A DNA stretch of 16,601 nt from Deltaproteobacteria bacterium. GTDB lineage: Bacteria; Desulfobacterota_B; Binatia; UBA9968. Under the pieces are notes generated by a model, which had not been told where the DNA came from, ran no database searches, and worked only from the letters and a program-made list of their open reading frames with translations. This document shows, piece after piece, positions 6,352 through 14,473 of the stretch (position 1 is its first letter; the number at the start of each line of letters is the position of its first letter). The position numbers were made by a program, and so were the translations under genes. The DNA is taken from NCBI GenBank assembly GCA_027297485.1, contig JAPUHZ010000265.1, positions 1 through 16,601 of the forward strand. Direction: 5' to 3'.

Positions 6352-6380
6352 TATCTTGTCCATTTTTTCTATCTTGTCAA
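6352..6380 (-). promoter_or_regulatory. Possible rubrerythrin promoter
   Basis: On the minus strand a perfect TTGACA (complement of 6375-6380) is followed after 16 bp by CAAGAT (complement of 6353-6358), a weak -10. The 9-bp repeat tatcttgtc occurs twice here, 18 bp apart (6352-6360 and 6370-6378). The predicted start would lie just ahead of the palindrome at 6319-6336, which would then act as a repressor site. Confidence 0.35.
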
Positions 6381-6493
6381 GGGGAGCTTTTTTCGTTGCA
6401 TTTACATCTCCGGTCATTAAAAAAACCTTTTCCAGGCTGTGTCGTTCTGCTATCTTAGTCGGGTATTACGCTAAGGGAGAAAGGAATTGGAAG

Positions 6494-6814
6494 ATGATCA
6501 CCATTGATGAATTCAGGAAATTGGAGCTCAAGATAGCCACAATTAAAAAGGCTGAGCCTCACCCCAATGCTGACAAGCTCTTGATTCTTCAGATTGACTT
6601 GGGCTCAGAAGAGCGTCAAATCGTCGCTGGCATTAGAGGGCACTACCCGCCCGAAGAACTAGTGGGGAAGCAGATTGCGGTCGTAGCGAATCTGGAAACG
6701 GCTAAACTCCGCGGCGCCGAAAGTCAGGGGATGCTTCTAGCCGCTACGGATGGAGACCACATAGTGATTTTAACACCCGAAAGAGAGGTCTCACCTGGGG
6801 CTAAGGTCTCCTGA
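6494..6814 (+). CDS. Stand-alone tRNA-binding-domain protein (MetG C-terminal / CsaA type)
   Basis: From the ATG at 6494 the product is 106 residues and forms one OB-fold tRNA-binding domain as in the C-terminus of bacterial methionyl-tRNA synthetase, Trbp111 and CsaA. Family marks are FRKLELKIATIKKAEPHPNA at the start, NADKLL, IVAGIRGHYPPEELVGK, and the closing block LRGAESQGMLLAA. The frame is open upstream to 6356, but that part is not similar to the family. The ATG at 6494 starts the domain exactly and has AAGGA 8 nt before it. Such proteins dimerise and bind tRNA; CsaA-like members are also proposed secretion chaperones. It is divergent from the rubrerythrin operon and no metG is nearby. 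Confidence 0.88.
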   Translation: MITIDEFRKLELKIATIKKAEPHPNADKLLILQIDLGSEERQIVAGIRGHYPPEELVGKQIAVVANLETAKLRGAESQGMLLAATDGDHIVILTPEREVSPGAKVS

Positions 6815-6843
6815 TATTAGGCAAAAAAAATTTGTTAAACCCC

Positions 6844-6871
6844 TTGCAACTCTTGTTTCCTGTGTTATATG
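6844..6871 (+). promoter_or_regulatory. Possible sigma70 promoter for the beta-propeller gene
   Basis: TTGCAA (6844-6849), a 16-bp spacer and TATATG (6866-6871) precede the gene. A small hairpin (acggg/cccgt, 6875-6891) and a full Shine-Dalgarno (aaggaggtg, 6899-6907) follow. Confidence 0.45.
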
Positions 6872-6911
6872 GTCACGGGAAATAAACCCGTTTAATTTAA
6901 GGAGGTGTCTT

Positions 6912-7868
6912 ATGGGGAAAAGGATCTTAGGATTTTGGTTGCAGGTGATTTTCGTCGCCGCACTCCTGTTTCCTAACGCCCTATGGGCGGGGTGGGAAAT
7001 AGTGAAATGGGATAAGGTGCCGAAGAATAGCAAGGGCAAGCCCGAAAACGGCGGTACCATAGCGATCGTGGGCAAGGACAATGTCTACCTCACTTTCTCT
7101 GGAAGTCATATTATCCATTGGGATGGAAAGGGCTTTAGAGAGCAAAAACATCTGTATACGGGGGCTGAACGATGGGCCATCAGGCAACTTGTCGCCAACT
7201 CCGAAAAGGACCTTTGGGCCTTTGGCGACAACGGTCTCGCCCTTCATTCCGACGGGAAGAAGTGGAAAGCTGTAAAGAATCCTCTGACAGGAACGGGCCG
7301 CCGCGAGGGGAGGCTATGGGGATCAGGGTGCGCCATGCCGAATAAGTGCTTCTCGGGATCCAGGTCTGGACACCTCATAGAGTGGGATGGCTCGTCATGG
7401 AAGCTAGTCTCTAAGTCAGGTGAGCCCCCGGCAGGAGGCTCCAGGATCTACGCCATAGAGTTTATCTCTGAGAATAATGGCTGGATGGCTGGTGAGGCCT
7501 TGATGGCCAAGTGGGACGGCAAGGGGTGGAAGAAGACAAATATCGAGGTCCCGAGGATTTATGACATGGCTTTCGTAGGCAGCGACTTCGGTTGGATTGT
7601 AGGCGATGGTGGCGCCTTCTTTAAATTTGACGGGAAGACCTGGACGAAGGTCGACGTAAAAGGCTCCTTCTTCCGGATGCGAGGGGTCGGATGCTCCTCC
7701 AAGGACAACTGTTGGGCAGTAGGTGATGCGGGCGCCGCCTTCCAGTGGGATGGCAAAGGGTGGACCAAAGTTAAGCTCGGCACCTTCAATCGGCTTAGCA
7801 ACGTCAAGTTTGGCCACGGACATGGGTTTATGGTAGGCCAGAAGGGTACAATCCTTCAGTGGAAGTAG
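6912..7868 (+). CDS. Exported beta-propeller protein (YCF48/Kelch-like WDGKGW repeats)
   Basis: The 318-residue product starts with a signal peptide (MGKR, hydrophobic stretch to residue 22, likely cut after ALWA at 26). The rest consists of roughly 40-45 residue repeats with a shared pattern of G-x-W-x-x-G-x-x-G-x-x-x-x-W/F-D-G-K-x-W, for example GWIVGDGG, FKFDGKTW, NCWAVGDAG and FQWDGKGW. Six or seven blades are visible and the last strand ends LQWK, suggesting a closed propeller. Related propellers include the YCF48/HCF136 photosystem assembly factor family, which is widespread in non-photosynthetic bacteria. Its partner is unknown. Two Cys pairs (Cys138/Cys144 and Cys263/Cys269 or nearby) could form disulfides in the periplasm. 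The start is certain from the strong Shine-Dalgarno. It is monocistronic, closed by the terminator at 7904-7940. Confidence 0.85.
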   Translation: MGKRILGFWLQVIFVAALLFPNALWAGWEIVKWDKVPKNSKGKPENGGTIAIVGKDNVYLTFSGSHIIHWDGKGFREQKHLYTGAERWAIRQLVANSEKDLWAFGDNGLALHSDGKKWKAVKNPLTGTGRREGRLWGSGCAMPNKCFSGSRSGHLIEWDGSSWKLVSKSGEPPAGGSRIYAIEFISENNGWMAGEALMAKWDGKGWKKTNIEVPRIYDMAFVGSDFGWIVGDGGAFFKFDGKTWTKVDVKGSFFRMRGVGCSSKDNCWAVGDAGAAFQWDGKGWTKVKLGTFNRLSNVKFGHGHGFMVGQKGTILQWK

Positions 7869-7903
7869 AAGCCGCTCAGTAAACAGACGGCTATCATTTG
7901 TTG

Positions 7904-7940
7904 AGGAATTCCCGGCTGGTTCAGCCGGGAATTCCTTTTT
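7904..7940 (+). terminator. Rho-independent terminator
   Basis: A perfect 15-bp stem (aggaattcccggctg, 7904-7918, with its complement at 7922-7936) with a 3-nt loop is followed by TTTTT. There is no U-run on the minus-strand side, so it mainly ends the propeller transcript, though it also lies between convergent genes. Confidence 0.92.
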
Positions 7941-7985
7941 GGGGCCTAGTGAATCCCCTCAGACGGGATGTTGGATTTACTGACC

Positions 7986-9014
7986 TCAGTAAATGTCGAA
8001 AATCTCCCTAAACTGTTTAACCCGCTTCGGCAAAATCCGGCCCAGATCCAGCTTGACCGGATGCATCTTGAGTCCCTGAACCAAACGGGGCGGGTTTGGT
8101 GGGACATCCACTCGGGTAGCCACGCGGTTGAACTTGGTTATCTCCTCCTGTGCCTCTTTGGACAGAAGGACATCGAGGAATAATTTGGCTGCTTCCGGGT
8201 GCGGGGCGTGTTTGGCCAGGGACCCTGCACCGCCCGTTATTGTAACGGGCTCATCTGCGGACCAGTCCACCGTGGCCCCCTGAGCCTTCATGTACTCGAC
8301 CTGGTATCCATAGGCAATAACGTTCACCGGGAATTCCCCGGCGGCCAGGAGTTGCACCATCAAGGTATGGCCCCTACGAAAATTAGGGTTCTGCGCTGCG
8401 AGTTTTTTCATAAACGCCATTCCCTTTTCCTCACCCATCTTGTCCACAGTCTGAGTGAACCATCTGTCATCTGTCGTATCCATGACAAGTTTCCCTTTCC
8501 ATCTCGGATCAAGAAGGTCCTGGAGCGTTTTCGGCCTGGCGTCTTCGGGTACCAGTCGAGTGTTATAAGCAATCACGTGCGTGTTGATATTAAGAATGGT
8601 CCAAAGGCACTTTTCGTCTTTGAATTCGTTGGGAAAGGCCCCCCGCTCAGGTGAGCAGTAGGGCGCAATGAGACCCTTATCCATCAGCGTCTGCCAGTAA
8701 AGATCCGAGATAATTATAACATCCGCTTCATTCCTGCCTGTCTTTGCCTCGATGTCGAGCTTGTTTACCATAGCGCTACCGCCGGCCCGGTAGAGATTAA
8801 CTTTGATGGATGGATATCTCTTTTGAAAGACGTTCTTGACGGCTTGGCCGTGCGGTAAATTCCACACGAAGTAAAAGTTAACGGTGCCTTCCTTTTTGGC
8901 CCTGTCTATCCTTTCTGCGGAAGACTGAGCGAAGGGCTCTTCCGGCGCTAGCAATGGAAGAAGGAACAGGATCGAAAAAAGCACTACGGATAATCGTATT
9001 GGGGCACTTTTCAT
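7986..9014 (-). CDS. ABC transporter solute-binding protein, iron(III)/family 1 type
   Basis: The 342-residue product has a signal peptide (MKSAPIRL..., cut probably after PFAQ around residue 30). A bacterial extracellular solute-binding fold of the FbpA/PotD class follows: KKEGTVNFYF at the start, KYPSIKV-like RYPSIKVNLY, IAYNTRLV, LLDPRWKGKLVMD, and the hinge-adjacent GEFPVNVIAYGY. The C-terminal part has PHPEAAKLFLDVLLS. It would be periplasmic and bind a small ligand such as ferric iron, a polyamine or an organic anion; the ligand cannot be read from sequence. No permease or ATPase gene adjoins it. The start is fixed by AAGGAGGTGA just upstream of the ATG. It is a clear paralogue of the protein at 10518-11531 (shared FRRG, APHP-AA, DVPPNPP). 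Confidence 0.9.
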   Translation of the reverse strand: MKSAPIRLSVVLFSILFLLPLLAPEEPFAQSSAERIDRAKKEGTVNFYFVWNLPHGQAVKNVFQKRYPSIKVNLYRAGGSAMVNKLDIEAKTGRNEADVIIISDLYWQTLMDKGLIAPYCSPERGAFPNEFKDEKCLWTILNINTHVIAYNTRLVPEDARPKTLQDLLDPRWKGKLVMDTTDDRWFTQTVDKMGEEKGMAFMKKLAAQNPNFRRGHTLMVQLLAAGEFPVNVIAYGYQVEYMKAQGATVDWSADEPVTITGGAGSLAKHAPHPEAAKLFLDVLLSKEAQEEITKFNRVATRVDVPPNPPRLVQGLKMHPVKLDLGRILPKRVKQFREIFDIY

Positions 9015-9117
9015 AGTTCACCTCCTTGGACTAAGACTGCGAGAAGGAGTCTAGCGGAATGCCGCATGCTCGTCAAAGAAAATCCTGTAACAGCATCTCT
9101 ACCCTTGTTCTCTGAGG

Positions 9118-9567
9118 TTGACACCGTTGAAAGGGGTGGCATATGCAAGAGAGGTAGCCCTGATAAAATGTACCCTTAACATCCATCCGGAAAGTGTCGG
9201 TGTAACCTATCGGACGCAAGTTTTCGGTATCGGTTACAATACGGAGCTGGTTTCGAAGGAGGTGGGCCAGAAACTCACCTGGGAAGACTGCATTGATCCG
9301 AAGTGGAAGGGGAGATTCGCCACTGATGATCGCGTGCCCCACCTGGAGATTCTTTATCAGGACAACGCCTGGGGTCGTGAGAAGACCCTGGACTACGCCC
9401 GGCGACTCGCAGCCAATAAACCTGTCATTGAAAGGAGCCGTTCCGAGTCCGTTTTCAAGCTAACGGCCGGGGCGTATCCTTTTGTTTGTGGTATCCCGTG
9501 GTCCAATATCCGCTGTCAAATTCTTTGGGGCTCGAAGAATTTAGATATTACCTTCCCCTCGGAATAG
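9118..9567 (+). pseudogene. Degenerate fragment of a third solute-binding protein gene
   Basis: The frame, whose only early start is a TTG, resembles the middle of a family 1 solute-binding protein: VFGIGYNTELVSKE, LTWEDCIDPKWKGRFATDD, REKTLDYARRLAANKP, and a GAYPFVCGIPW stretch matching the GE(F/L)-V segment of its neighbours. The signal peptide and first lobe of about 100 residues are missing, with a TAA in frame at 9088-9090. The C-terminal 100 or so residues after KNLDITFPSE are also missing. It lies on the strand opposite to the two intact paralogues. It is therefore a remnant of a separate copy, not a piece of either neighbour. Confidence that it is non-functional is high, since one lobe cannot bind ligand alone. 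Confidence 0.75.
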
Positions 9568-9598
9568 CCTCAATGTGACAAATTTAAATACGTTTGTA

Positions 9599-10327
9599 TT
9601 AGTTGGAGTCGCGCATTTTGTAGCGGTAAACGCGGGCCCGCTGGGTAGTGCCGCTGAGTTCGGCAAAGAGAATGCCACGAAAGATCATAAAGTAAGTAAG
9701 GAAGAGGCCGAAGCCAAAGGCGATAACGAAGAAGGAGACGAAAAACGGGAGTCCACCGGCAATCACACTTAAAAGGCGCCACAGGAGGTATCCTGCTGCG
9801 CTAATGGCCAGGATTGGCGTAAACCACTCGATCCAGTTTTCGAAGATGAAGTGACAACTGGCTCCTAGGAGGTCCAGACCGGAAACCCGGCTCTGGTAGA
9901 TCAGCTCGGGCACTGCATTGAGAATGATATACAAGGTGATCTGGATGAACGAAAGAAAGAGCCATCCATTGGGCGTGGGAAGAAGGACATTTTCCGCTAC
10001 CATCATGGGTATCCAGAGGATAAAGGAGATCCGGACGACCTCCCAGAGATAGACGCTGAAGCCTCTGATGAAATCGTTGAAGTTGGCCTTCCGGGCCTTG
10101 AGGATATTCTCGACGAGGTAGAGGCCGGAACTCATACAGCCGTTAAGAGTCAGGACCTGCAGAATCCCGCCAATAATCCCCAAGGGCGCGAGGAAAAGAG
10201 CCGCAACAGATAAGATTATGGCATAGCCCAGGGGAGCAAACCCAACCCCCCAATTGATCTTAACAAGCTGTGTGGAGCGCAGTAGGGCTATCTTGTAGAT
10301 CCAGAGTGTTGCCTTAATGGATTCCAT
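9599..10327 (-). CDS. Multi-pass membrane protein of unknown function
   Basis: The 242-residue product has about six hydrophobic segments: near residues 28-58 (two closely spaced), 93-113, 118-140, 165-185 and 190-222. It has short hydrophilic loops and a basic C-terminal tail (TTQRARVYRYKMRDSN). A Cys-containing LNGCMSSGLY segment and FNDFIRGF follow the second span. It resembles generic DUF-type inner-membrane proteins, but I do not recognise the family. There is no Shine-Dalgarno before the ATG at 10327. It is tail-to-tail with the solute-binding pseudogene and separated by 190 bp from the next solute-binding protein. It is not an obvious ABC permease, as no EAA loop is seen. Confidence 0.7.
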   Translation of the reverse strand: MESIKATLWIYKIALLRSTQLVKINWGVGFAPLGYAIILSVAALFLAPLGIIGGILQVLTLNGCMSSGLYLVENILKARKANFNDFIRGFSVYLWEVVRISFILWIPMMVAENVLLPTPNGWLFLSFIQITLYIILNAVPELIYQSRVSGLDLLGASCHFIFENWIEWFTPILAISAAGYLLWRLLSVIAGGLPFFVSFFVIAFGFGLFLTYFMIFRGILFAELSGTTQRARVYRYKMRDSN

Positions 10328-10387
10328 CTATGTAAGTGGATAAGTTACCAGATTCAGAAATTGATCCAAGGGTGGTTTTTCTCGTTC

Positions 10388-10404
10388 GGGGGAAACTTTC
10401 CCCC
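10388..10404. other. Hairpin in the 10328-10517 intergenic region
   Basis: GGGGGAA and TTCCCCC pair over 7 bp around ACT. No U-run follows on either strand, so terminator function is doubtful. The rest of the gap shows no gene; a 12-bp perfect palindrome agaaggccttct lies at 10502-10513, about 5 bp before the solute-binding protein stop. Confidence 0.35.
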
Positions 10405-10517
10405 TGGGCGGTTCAAATTGGAAGCGATTAGGACGATGACCGCTCCAGATGGAAGGCCGCATGCCTCATGGATGGAATAAAAAAGACTGAAGCGGACGTG
10501 GAGAAGGCCTTCTATGG

Positions 10518-11531
10518 CTACCCTCCAGGCAGCTCAAAGATTTTGGAGTACAGTTTGCGAATCTCGGTGATATCTTGTTCCAGCCCCATGATTTTCACCT
10601 TCCACTCCGGTCTGAGCAATCCGGGAGGATTAGGGGGCACATCAGACCGCGCAGGAATGCGTCCTTTATCGCGCAACATTTTCTGTCCTTCTTGAGAAAG
10701 TATGAAATCGATGAACAAACGAGCCGCATTGGGATGGGGAGCGTTCTTATTCATGGTAGCGACCAGGGGATGGATGAGAACAGGCTCCACGGCAACCCAA
10801 TCCAGAGGAGCTCCTTTGGACTTGAACGACTGGGACCGATGGCCATAAACCTCCACCGCGACGGACAATTCTCCGGCGATGACAAGTTGGGCCTGCGCCG
10901 TTCTACCGCGTCGGAATACAGGATCTTGGGCCTTTAGCTTACGCATGAATTCGAGCCCCTTTTCTCTACCACGGATCTTCAACTGCCCGTCAAACCACAT
11001 GTAGAGTTGTGTGTCCATGGAAATCTTCCCTCCCTTAAAGTGTGGGAGGAGGAGATCATCATAGGTCTTGGGGTACTCAGCGGGTTTGAGGGTTTGAGTG
11101 TTATAGACCATGGTAGAAGTGTTGAGGACTATGGCAGTCCAGAAGCCTTTTTTATCTTTGAACTCCTTCCGAAAAAATTTCCTCTCCGGGGAATCATAGG
11201 GGGCTATCAGACCCCGCTTGAGTATCTCCCTGACATAAAGAAGAAGGGGACCTGCCACATCCCACAGATGGCGGCCGGCCCGAGCCTCGGTCAGGATACG
11301 AGCAGCGATCGCTGTTCCGCCAATCCGAATAAGCTTCGTCTTAATAGATGGATACTTTTTTTCAAAGGCATCCAGCAGGGGTTTGCTCTCACCGATATTG
11401 ATGTTGGTATAAAACGAAAGCTCCCCTTCTCGTTTTGCCTTTTCAATGAGCTCTGGCGCAGCCGCCCTGACCTCTTTTGTGGCCAAACATACAAACACCA
11501 AAGCAAAAATAAATGTGAAATATTTTTTCAT
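10518..11531 (-). CDS. ABC transporter solute-binding protein, iron(III)/family 1 type (paralogue)
   Basis: The 337-residue product has a signal peptide (MKKYFTFIFALVFVCLA..., cut probably after EVRA at residue 23). The solute-binding fold follows: AKREGELSFYTN, KYPSIKTKLIR, MVYNTQTL, DLLLPHFKGGKISMD, FRRGRTAQAQLVIAGELSVA, and NAPHPNAARLFIDFILSQEG. The overall plan and several blocks match the 7986-9014 protein, so the two are paralogues with possibly different ligands, since the residues around the presumed cleft (DRWFTQ versus QLYMWFDGQ) differ. No transporter subunits are adjacent. The start has GGAGAGGGA upstream of the ATG. It is divergent from alr, with 92 bp between them. Confidence 0.9.
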   Translation of the reverse strand: MKKYFTFIFALVFVCLATKEVRAAAPELIEKAKREGELSFYTNINIGESKPLLDAFEKKYPSIKTKLIRIGGTAIAARILTEARAGRHLWDVAGPLLLYVREILKRGLIAPYDSPERKFFRKEFKDKKGFWTAIVLNTSTMVYNTQTLKPAEYPKTYDDLLLPHFKGGKISMDTQLYMWFDGQLKIRGREKGLEFMRKLKAQDPVFRRGRTAQAQLVIAGELSVAVEVYGHRSQSFKSKGAPLDWVAVEPVLIHPLVATMNKNAPHPNAARLFIDFILSQEGQKMLRDKGRIPARSDVPPNPPGLLRPEWKVKIMGLEQDITEIRKLYSKIFELPGG

Positions 11532-11623
11532 ATTCCCTCTCCGATTGTTAGATACACCCTGATCTATCAGAAATGGGTTAACCAGACAAGCGTTGTTAGG
11601 CCTCAGATACCCGCACCTTTACA

Positions 11624-12814
11624 ATGAAGATTAGATTTGCTATGGCCAAAGAGCGTAATGTTCAGACAAACCTGCCTCTTTTAATGATACCAGTTCCTAA
11701 AGGACGTCCCACATTGTGCTTTATTGATCTCGAGGCCTTGCGCTGGAACTTCCAGCAAGCGAAAAAAAAAGTCGGGCCGGGAGTTAAAATCCTCTCTGTG
11801 GTAAAGGCCAATGCCTATGGTCATGGGGGCTGTGAGATTGCCAAGACTTTGGAGGAGGAGGGAAGCGATGCCTTTGGTGTGGCGACGGTAGAAGAGGGGA
11901 TAAAATTGAGAAAAGGAGGTGTTCAATCTCCCATTGTAATTTTAGCAGGGGTCTATCCGGAACAGCTCGATGAGCTTCTTCAGAGCAATTTAACTCCGGT
12001 AGTTTCCGAGTCGGAGACCCTGCCCCGGCTGGAAGCTATGGTACGGAGGCGCGGGATCTCCCTGAAATTTCACCTCAAGGTAGATACGGGTATGGGGAGG
12101 ATCGGCCTTCTGGCCTCGGAGATCGACTCCTGGCTTCCTAAACTAGGCAAATTAGAGGCGCTAAAAATTGAAGGTCTCTTCTCCCATTTCTCGCAGGCGG
12201 AAGGCGTGGAGGAGAATTACACTCAAACCCAACTGGAGATTTTTCGCCGTCTGCTTAAGCTGCTTCGAGGAGATGGCTATAATCCCCCTCTCATTCATCT
12301 GGCTAATAGCGCCGCGGTCATTACCCTGCCCTCTTCCCATTTCACCATGGTCCGTCCGGGTCTGATGCTTTACGGTATTTACCCTTCCCCTGGGATGGTG
12401 CGTCAGGTTGCGCTAAAGCCTGTTCTTTCCTGGAAGACGCGCATTCTCCAGTTGAAGAGGGTACCCAAAGGCTCCAGCATCAGTTACGGACAGACCTTTA
12501 TGACTGAGAGAGAAAGTCTGATCGCCACGCTCCCTGTGGGTTATGCGGATGGTTACCAGCGGCTGCTATCGAACCGTGGGGCTGTGTTAGTTCGGGGAAA
12601 AAGAGCGCCGATCGTGGGCAGAGTCTGCATGGATTTGACTATGGTAGATGTTACCGATATAGGGGGGGTGCAGCAGGGGGATGAGGTAGTCCTCCTTGGC
12701 AATCAGGGAGAGGGGACCATCTCTGCCGACGAGATGGCCCAGTGGGCGGAAACGATCTCCTACGAGATTCTCACTTCCATTAGTTTCAGAGTTCCTCGTC
12801 TTCATCACAGTTAA
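11624..12814 (+). CDS. alr: Alanine racemase
   Basis: The product (up to 396 residues) interconverts L- and D-alanine with PLP, supplying D-Ala for peptidoglycan. The PLP lysine is Lys61 in VVKANAYGHG. The second catalytic base is Tyr288 in SSISYGQTF. Other family blocks include VDTGMGRIG, SHFSQAE, VRPGLMLYGIYP, PVGYADGY and GRVCMDLTMVDVTD. The start is uncertain. ATGs at 11624, 11642 and 11684 are all in frame without a good Shine-Dalgarno; the last gives the usual family N-terminus (a few residues before GRPTLCFIDL), so the first 20 residues may not be made. The stop overlaps the purH ribosome-binding site, which lies 16 nt before the purH start, implying coupled translation. Confidence 0.95.
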   Translation: MKIRFAMAKERNVQTNLPLLMIPVPKGRPTLCFIDLEALRWNFQQAKKKVGPGVKILSVVKANAYGHGGCEIAKTLEEEGSDAFGVATVEEGIKLRKGGVQSPIVILAGVYPEQLDELLQSNLTPVVSESETLPRLEAMVRRRGISLKFHLKVDTGMGRIGLLASEIDSWLPKLGKLEALKIEGLFSHFSQAEGVEENYTQTQLEIFRRLLKLLRGDGYNPPLIHLANSAAVITLPSSHFTMVRPGLMLYGIYPSPGMVRQVALKPVLSWKTRILQLKRVPKGSSISYGQTFMTERESLIATLPVGYADGYQRLLSNRGAVLVRGKRAPIVGRVCMDLTMVDVTDIGGVQQGDEVVLLGNQGEGTISADEMAQWAETISYEILTSISFRVPRLHHS

Positions 12815-12830
12815 AGGAGGAGTAAGCACG

Positions 12831-14402
12831 GTGGGCAAGATCCAAAGAGCCCTGATCAGTGTGTCTGATAAGCAGGGAATCGTTGAATTTGCACGGAAGC
12901 TCGATTCGTTAGGTATTGAAATCGTTTCGACGGGCGGCACGGCGTCGTTGCTGCGGCAGAACAAAATCGCGGTCAAGGACGTTTCCGAACTTACCGGTTT
13001 TCCGGAAATGATGGACGGCCGGGTGAAGACCCTTCATCCCAAAATAGCCGGCGGTCTCCTGGCGCTGAGGGATGTCCCGGAGCACGTAGAGCAGATGAAA
13101 GCCCACGGCATTCTCCCCATAGACCTGCTGGTCGTCAATCTCTATCCCTTTGAAGCGACCGTGGCTCGCGGCGCGCCTTTTGCGGAGGTCGTGGAACAAA
13201 TTGATATCGGCGGCCCGACGATGGTGCGGGCTGCGGCCAAAAACCATGCTCATGTCGGCGTGATTGTGGAGCCGTCGGATTATGGCCCGGTCTTGGCGGA
13301 GCTGGAGGAGAACGGCGAGCTTTCCGATCAGACCCGATTTCGTCTTGCCTGTGCGGCCTTCCGCCATACCGCTCGCTACGACGGCATGATCTCCAACTAT
13401 CTGGACTCTTTAGATCAAGACAAGAAACCCGCCCCCTGGGGAAAGACCCTCAATTTCCAATTCGCCAAGATTCAAGATCTCCGCTACGGAGAAAATCCCC
13501 ATCAACAGGCGGCTTTTTACTCCAGCGGTGAAAAGCGCGGTCCCTCGATCGCGCGGGCGAAGCAGATTCAAGGGAAGGAACTTTCCTTCAATAATATTCT
13601 GGATGCGGATGCGGCGTTGGGAGCGATCTTGGAATTCTCTGAGACCGCGGCCGTCGCCATCAAGCATACCAATCCTTGCGGAGTGGCCGTTTCCAAGGTA
13701 TCGCTGGCGGATGCCTTTCGAAAGGCGCGGGCCTCGGATCCCGTCTCCATCTTCGGAGGCGTCATATCCTTCAATCGCCCGGTGGATGAAGAGACAGCGA
13801 AGGAACTCAAGGAGATCTTTTTGGAAATTATCATTGCTCCAGCTTTTACCGTGGAAGCGAAAACGATCCTTTCCTCTTCGAAGCGGCTCCTCAACATCCG
13901 CCTGCTCGAGGTCGACCTAGGAGAGAAAGAGCAGGACAGTTATGATCTGCGCCGGGTCAAAGGGGGTCTTTTGGTGCAGGAATGGGACAGAGGTAAAGTT
14001 GACGTGAGGAGCTGCAAGGTAGTAACTGAGCGCCGGCCCACGGATGAAGAATACGAGGCCCTGGATTTTGCTTGGCGGGTCTGCCGCCGTGTGAAGTCGA
14101 ACGCCATTGTTTTTGCCGCACCCGATCGGCTTTTGGGAGTGGGAGCGGGGCAGATGAGTCGCGTGGATTCGGCCAAGTTGGCGGTCATGCGAGCCCAAAC
14201 TCACGGCCTCGACCTTAGAGGGTCGGTAGTGGCCTCGGATGCCTTTTATCCTTTTCGTGACGGCGTCGATGCCGCGGCGGAGGCGGGAGCCAAAGCGGTC
14301 ATTCAGCCCGGAGGCTCGATCAAAGACGCAGAGGTGATTGCAGCTGCCAACGAGCACGGCATGGCGATGATCTTTACCGGCATGAGGCATTTTAGACATT
14401 AA
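12831..14402 (+). CDS. purH: Bifunctional AICAR formyltransferase / IMP cyclohydrolase
   Basis: From the GTG at 12831 the product is 523 residues, the normal PurH length. It catalyses the last two steps of purine synthesis: AICAR to FAICAR with 10-formyl-THF, then ring closure to IMP. The N-terminal cyclohydrolase half shows ALISVSDK, STGGTA, DGRVKTLHPKIAGG, and VNLYPFE. The C-terminal formyltransferase half shows RYGENPHQ, LSFNNILD, the KHTNPCG catalytic Lys-His motif, DPVSIFGGVI, SNAIVFA and VIQPGGSI. Upstream codons (to 12696) overlap alr and are out of family. AAAGGAGG at 12813-12820, 10 nt ahead, decides the GTG start. The pairing with alr is unusual for function but tight in spacing. 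Confidence 0.96.
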   Translation: MGKIQRALISVSDKQGIVEFARKLDSLGIEIVSTGGTASLLRQNKIAVKDVSELTGFPEMMDGRVKTLHPKIAGGLLALRDVPEHVEQMKAHGILPIDLLVVNLYPFEATVARGAPFAEVVEQIDIGGPTMVRAAAKNHAHVGVIVEPSDYGPVLAELEENGELSDQTRFRLACAAFRHTARYDGMISNYLDSLDQDKKPAPWGKTLNFQFAKIQDLRYGENPHQQAAFYSSGEKRGPSIARAKQIQGKELSFNNILDADAALGAILEFSETAAVAIKHTNPCGVAVSKVSLADAFRKARASDPVSIFGGVISFNRPVDEETAKELKEIFLEIIIAPAFTVEAKTILSSSKRLLNIRLLEVDLGEKEQDSYDLRRVKGGLLVQEWDRGKVDVRSCKVVTERRPTDEEYEALDFAWRVCRRVKSNAIVFAAPDRLLGVGAGQMSRVDSAKLAVMRAQTHGLDLRGSVVASDAFYPFRDGVDAAAEAGAKAVIQPGGSIKDAEVIAAANEHGMAMIFTGMRHFRH

Positions 14403-14403
14403 G

Positions 14404-14438
14404 GATGAAAGCTGAAAACTGAAAGCCGAAAGCGGAAG
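14404..14438 (+). repeat. Degenerate GCTGAAA-type tandem repeat
   Basis: Just after the purH stop, a run of imperfect 7-8 nt units (gctgaaaa, ctgaaag, ccgaaag, cggaag) occurs; a related gatgaaacctgaaaacgg is found at 14472-14489. It has no coding sense and may be a decayed extragenic repeat. Confidence 0.45.
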
Positions 14439-14473
14439 AGAATAGCGGGAAGCCAGAAAAGCTGGGCTCAGGG

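Noticed and set aside
6356..6493. N-terminal extension of the tRNA-binding protein
   Set aside because: The codons cover the rubrerythrin promoter region, have no family similarity, and a start with a ribosome-binding site exists at 6494.
7904..7940. Bidirectional terminator
   Set aside because: Only the plus strand has a U-run after the stem; the minus-strand side reads CAACAAATG.
10388..10404. Terminator for the minus-strand solute-binding gene
   Set aside because: The sequence following the hairpin on the minus strand is GAACGAGAAAAACC, with A-run rather than U-run.
11007..11627. 206-codon open frame antisense to the second solute-binding protein
   Set aside because: It lies almost fully over a clear gene, has no domain marks and would overlap the alr start.
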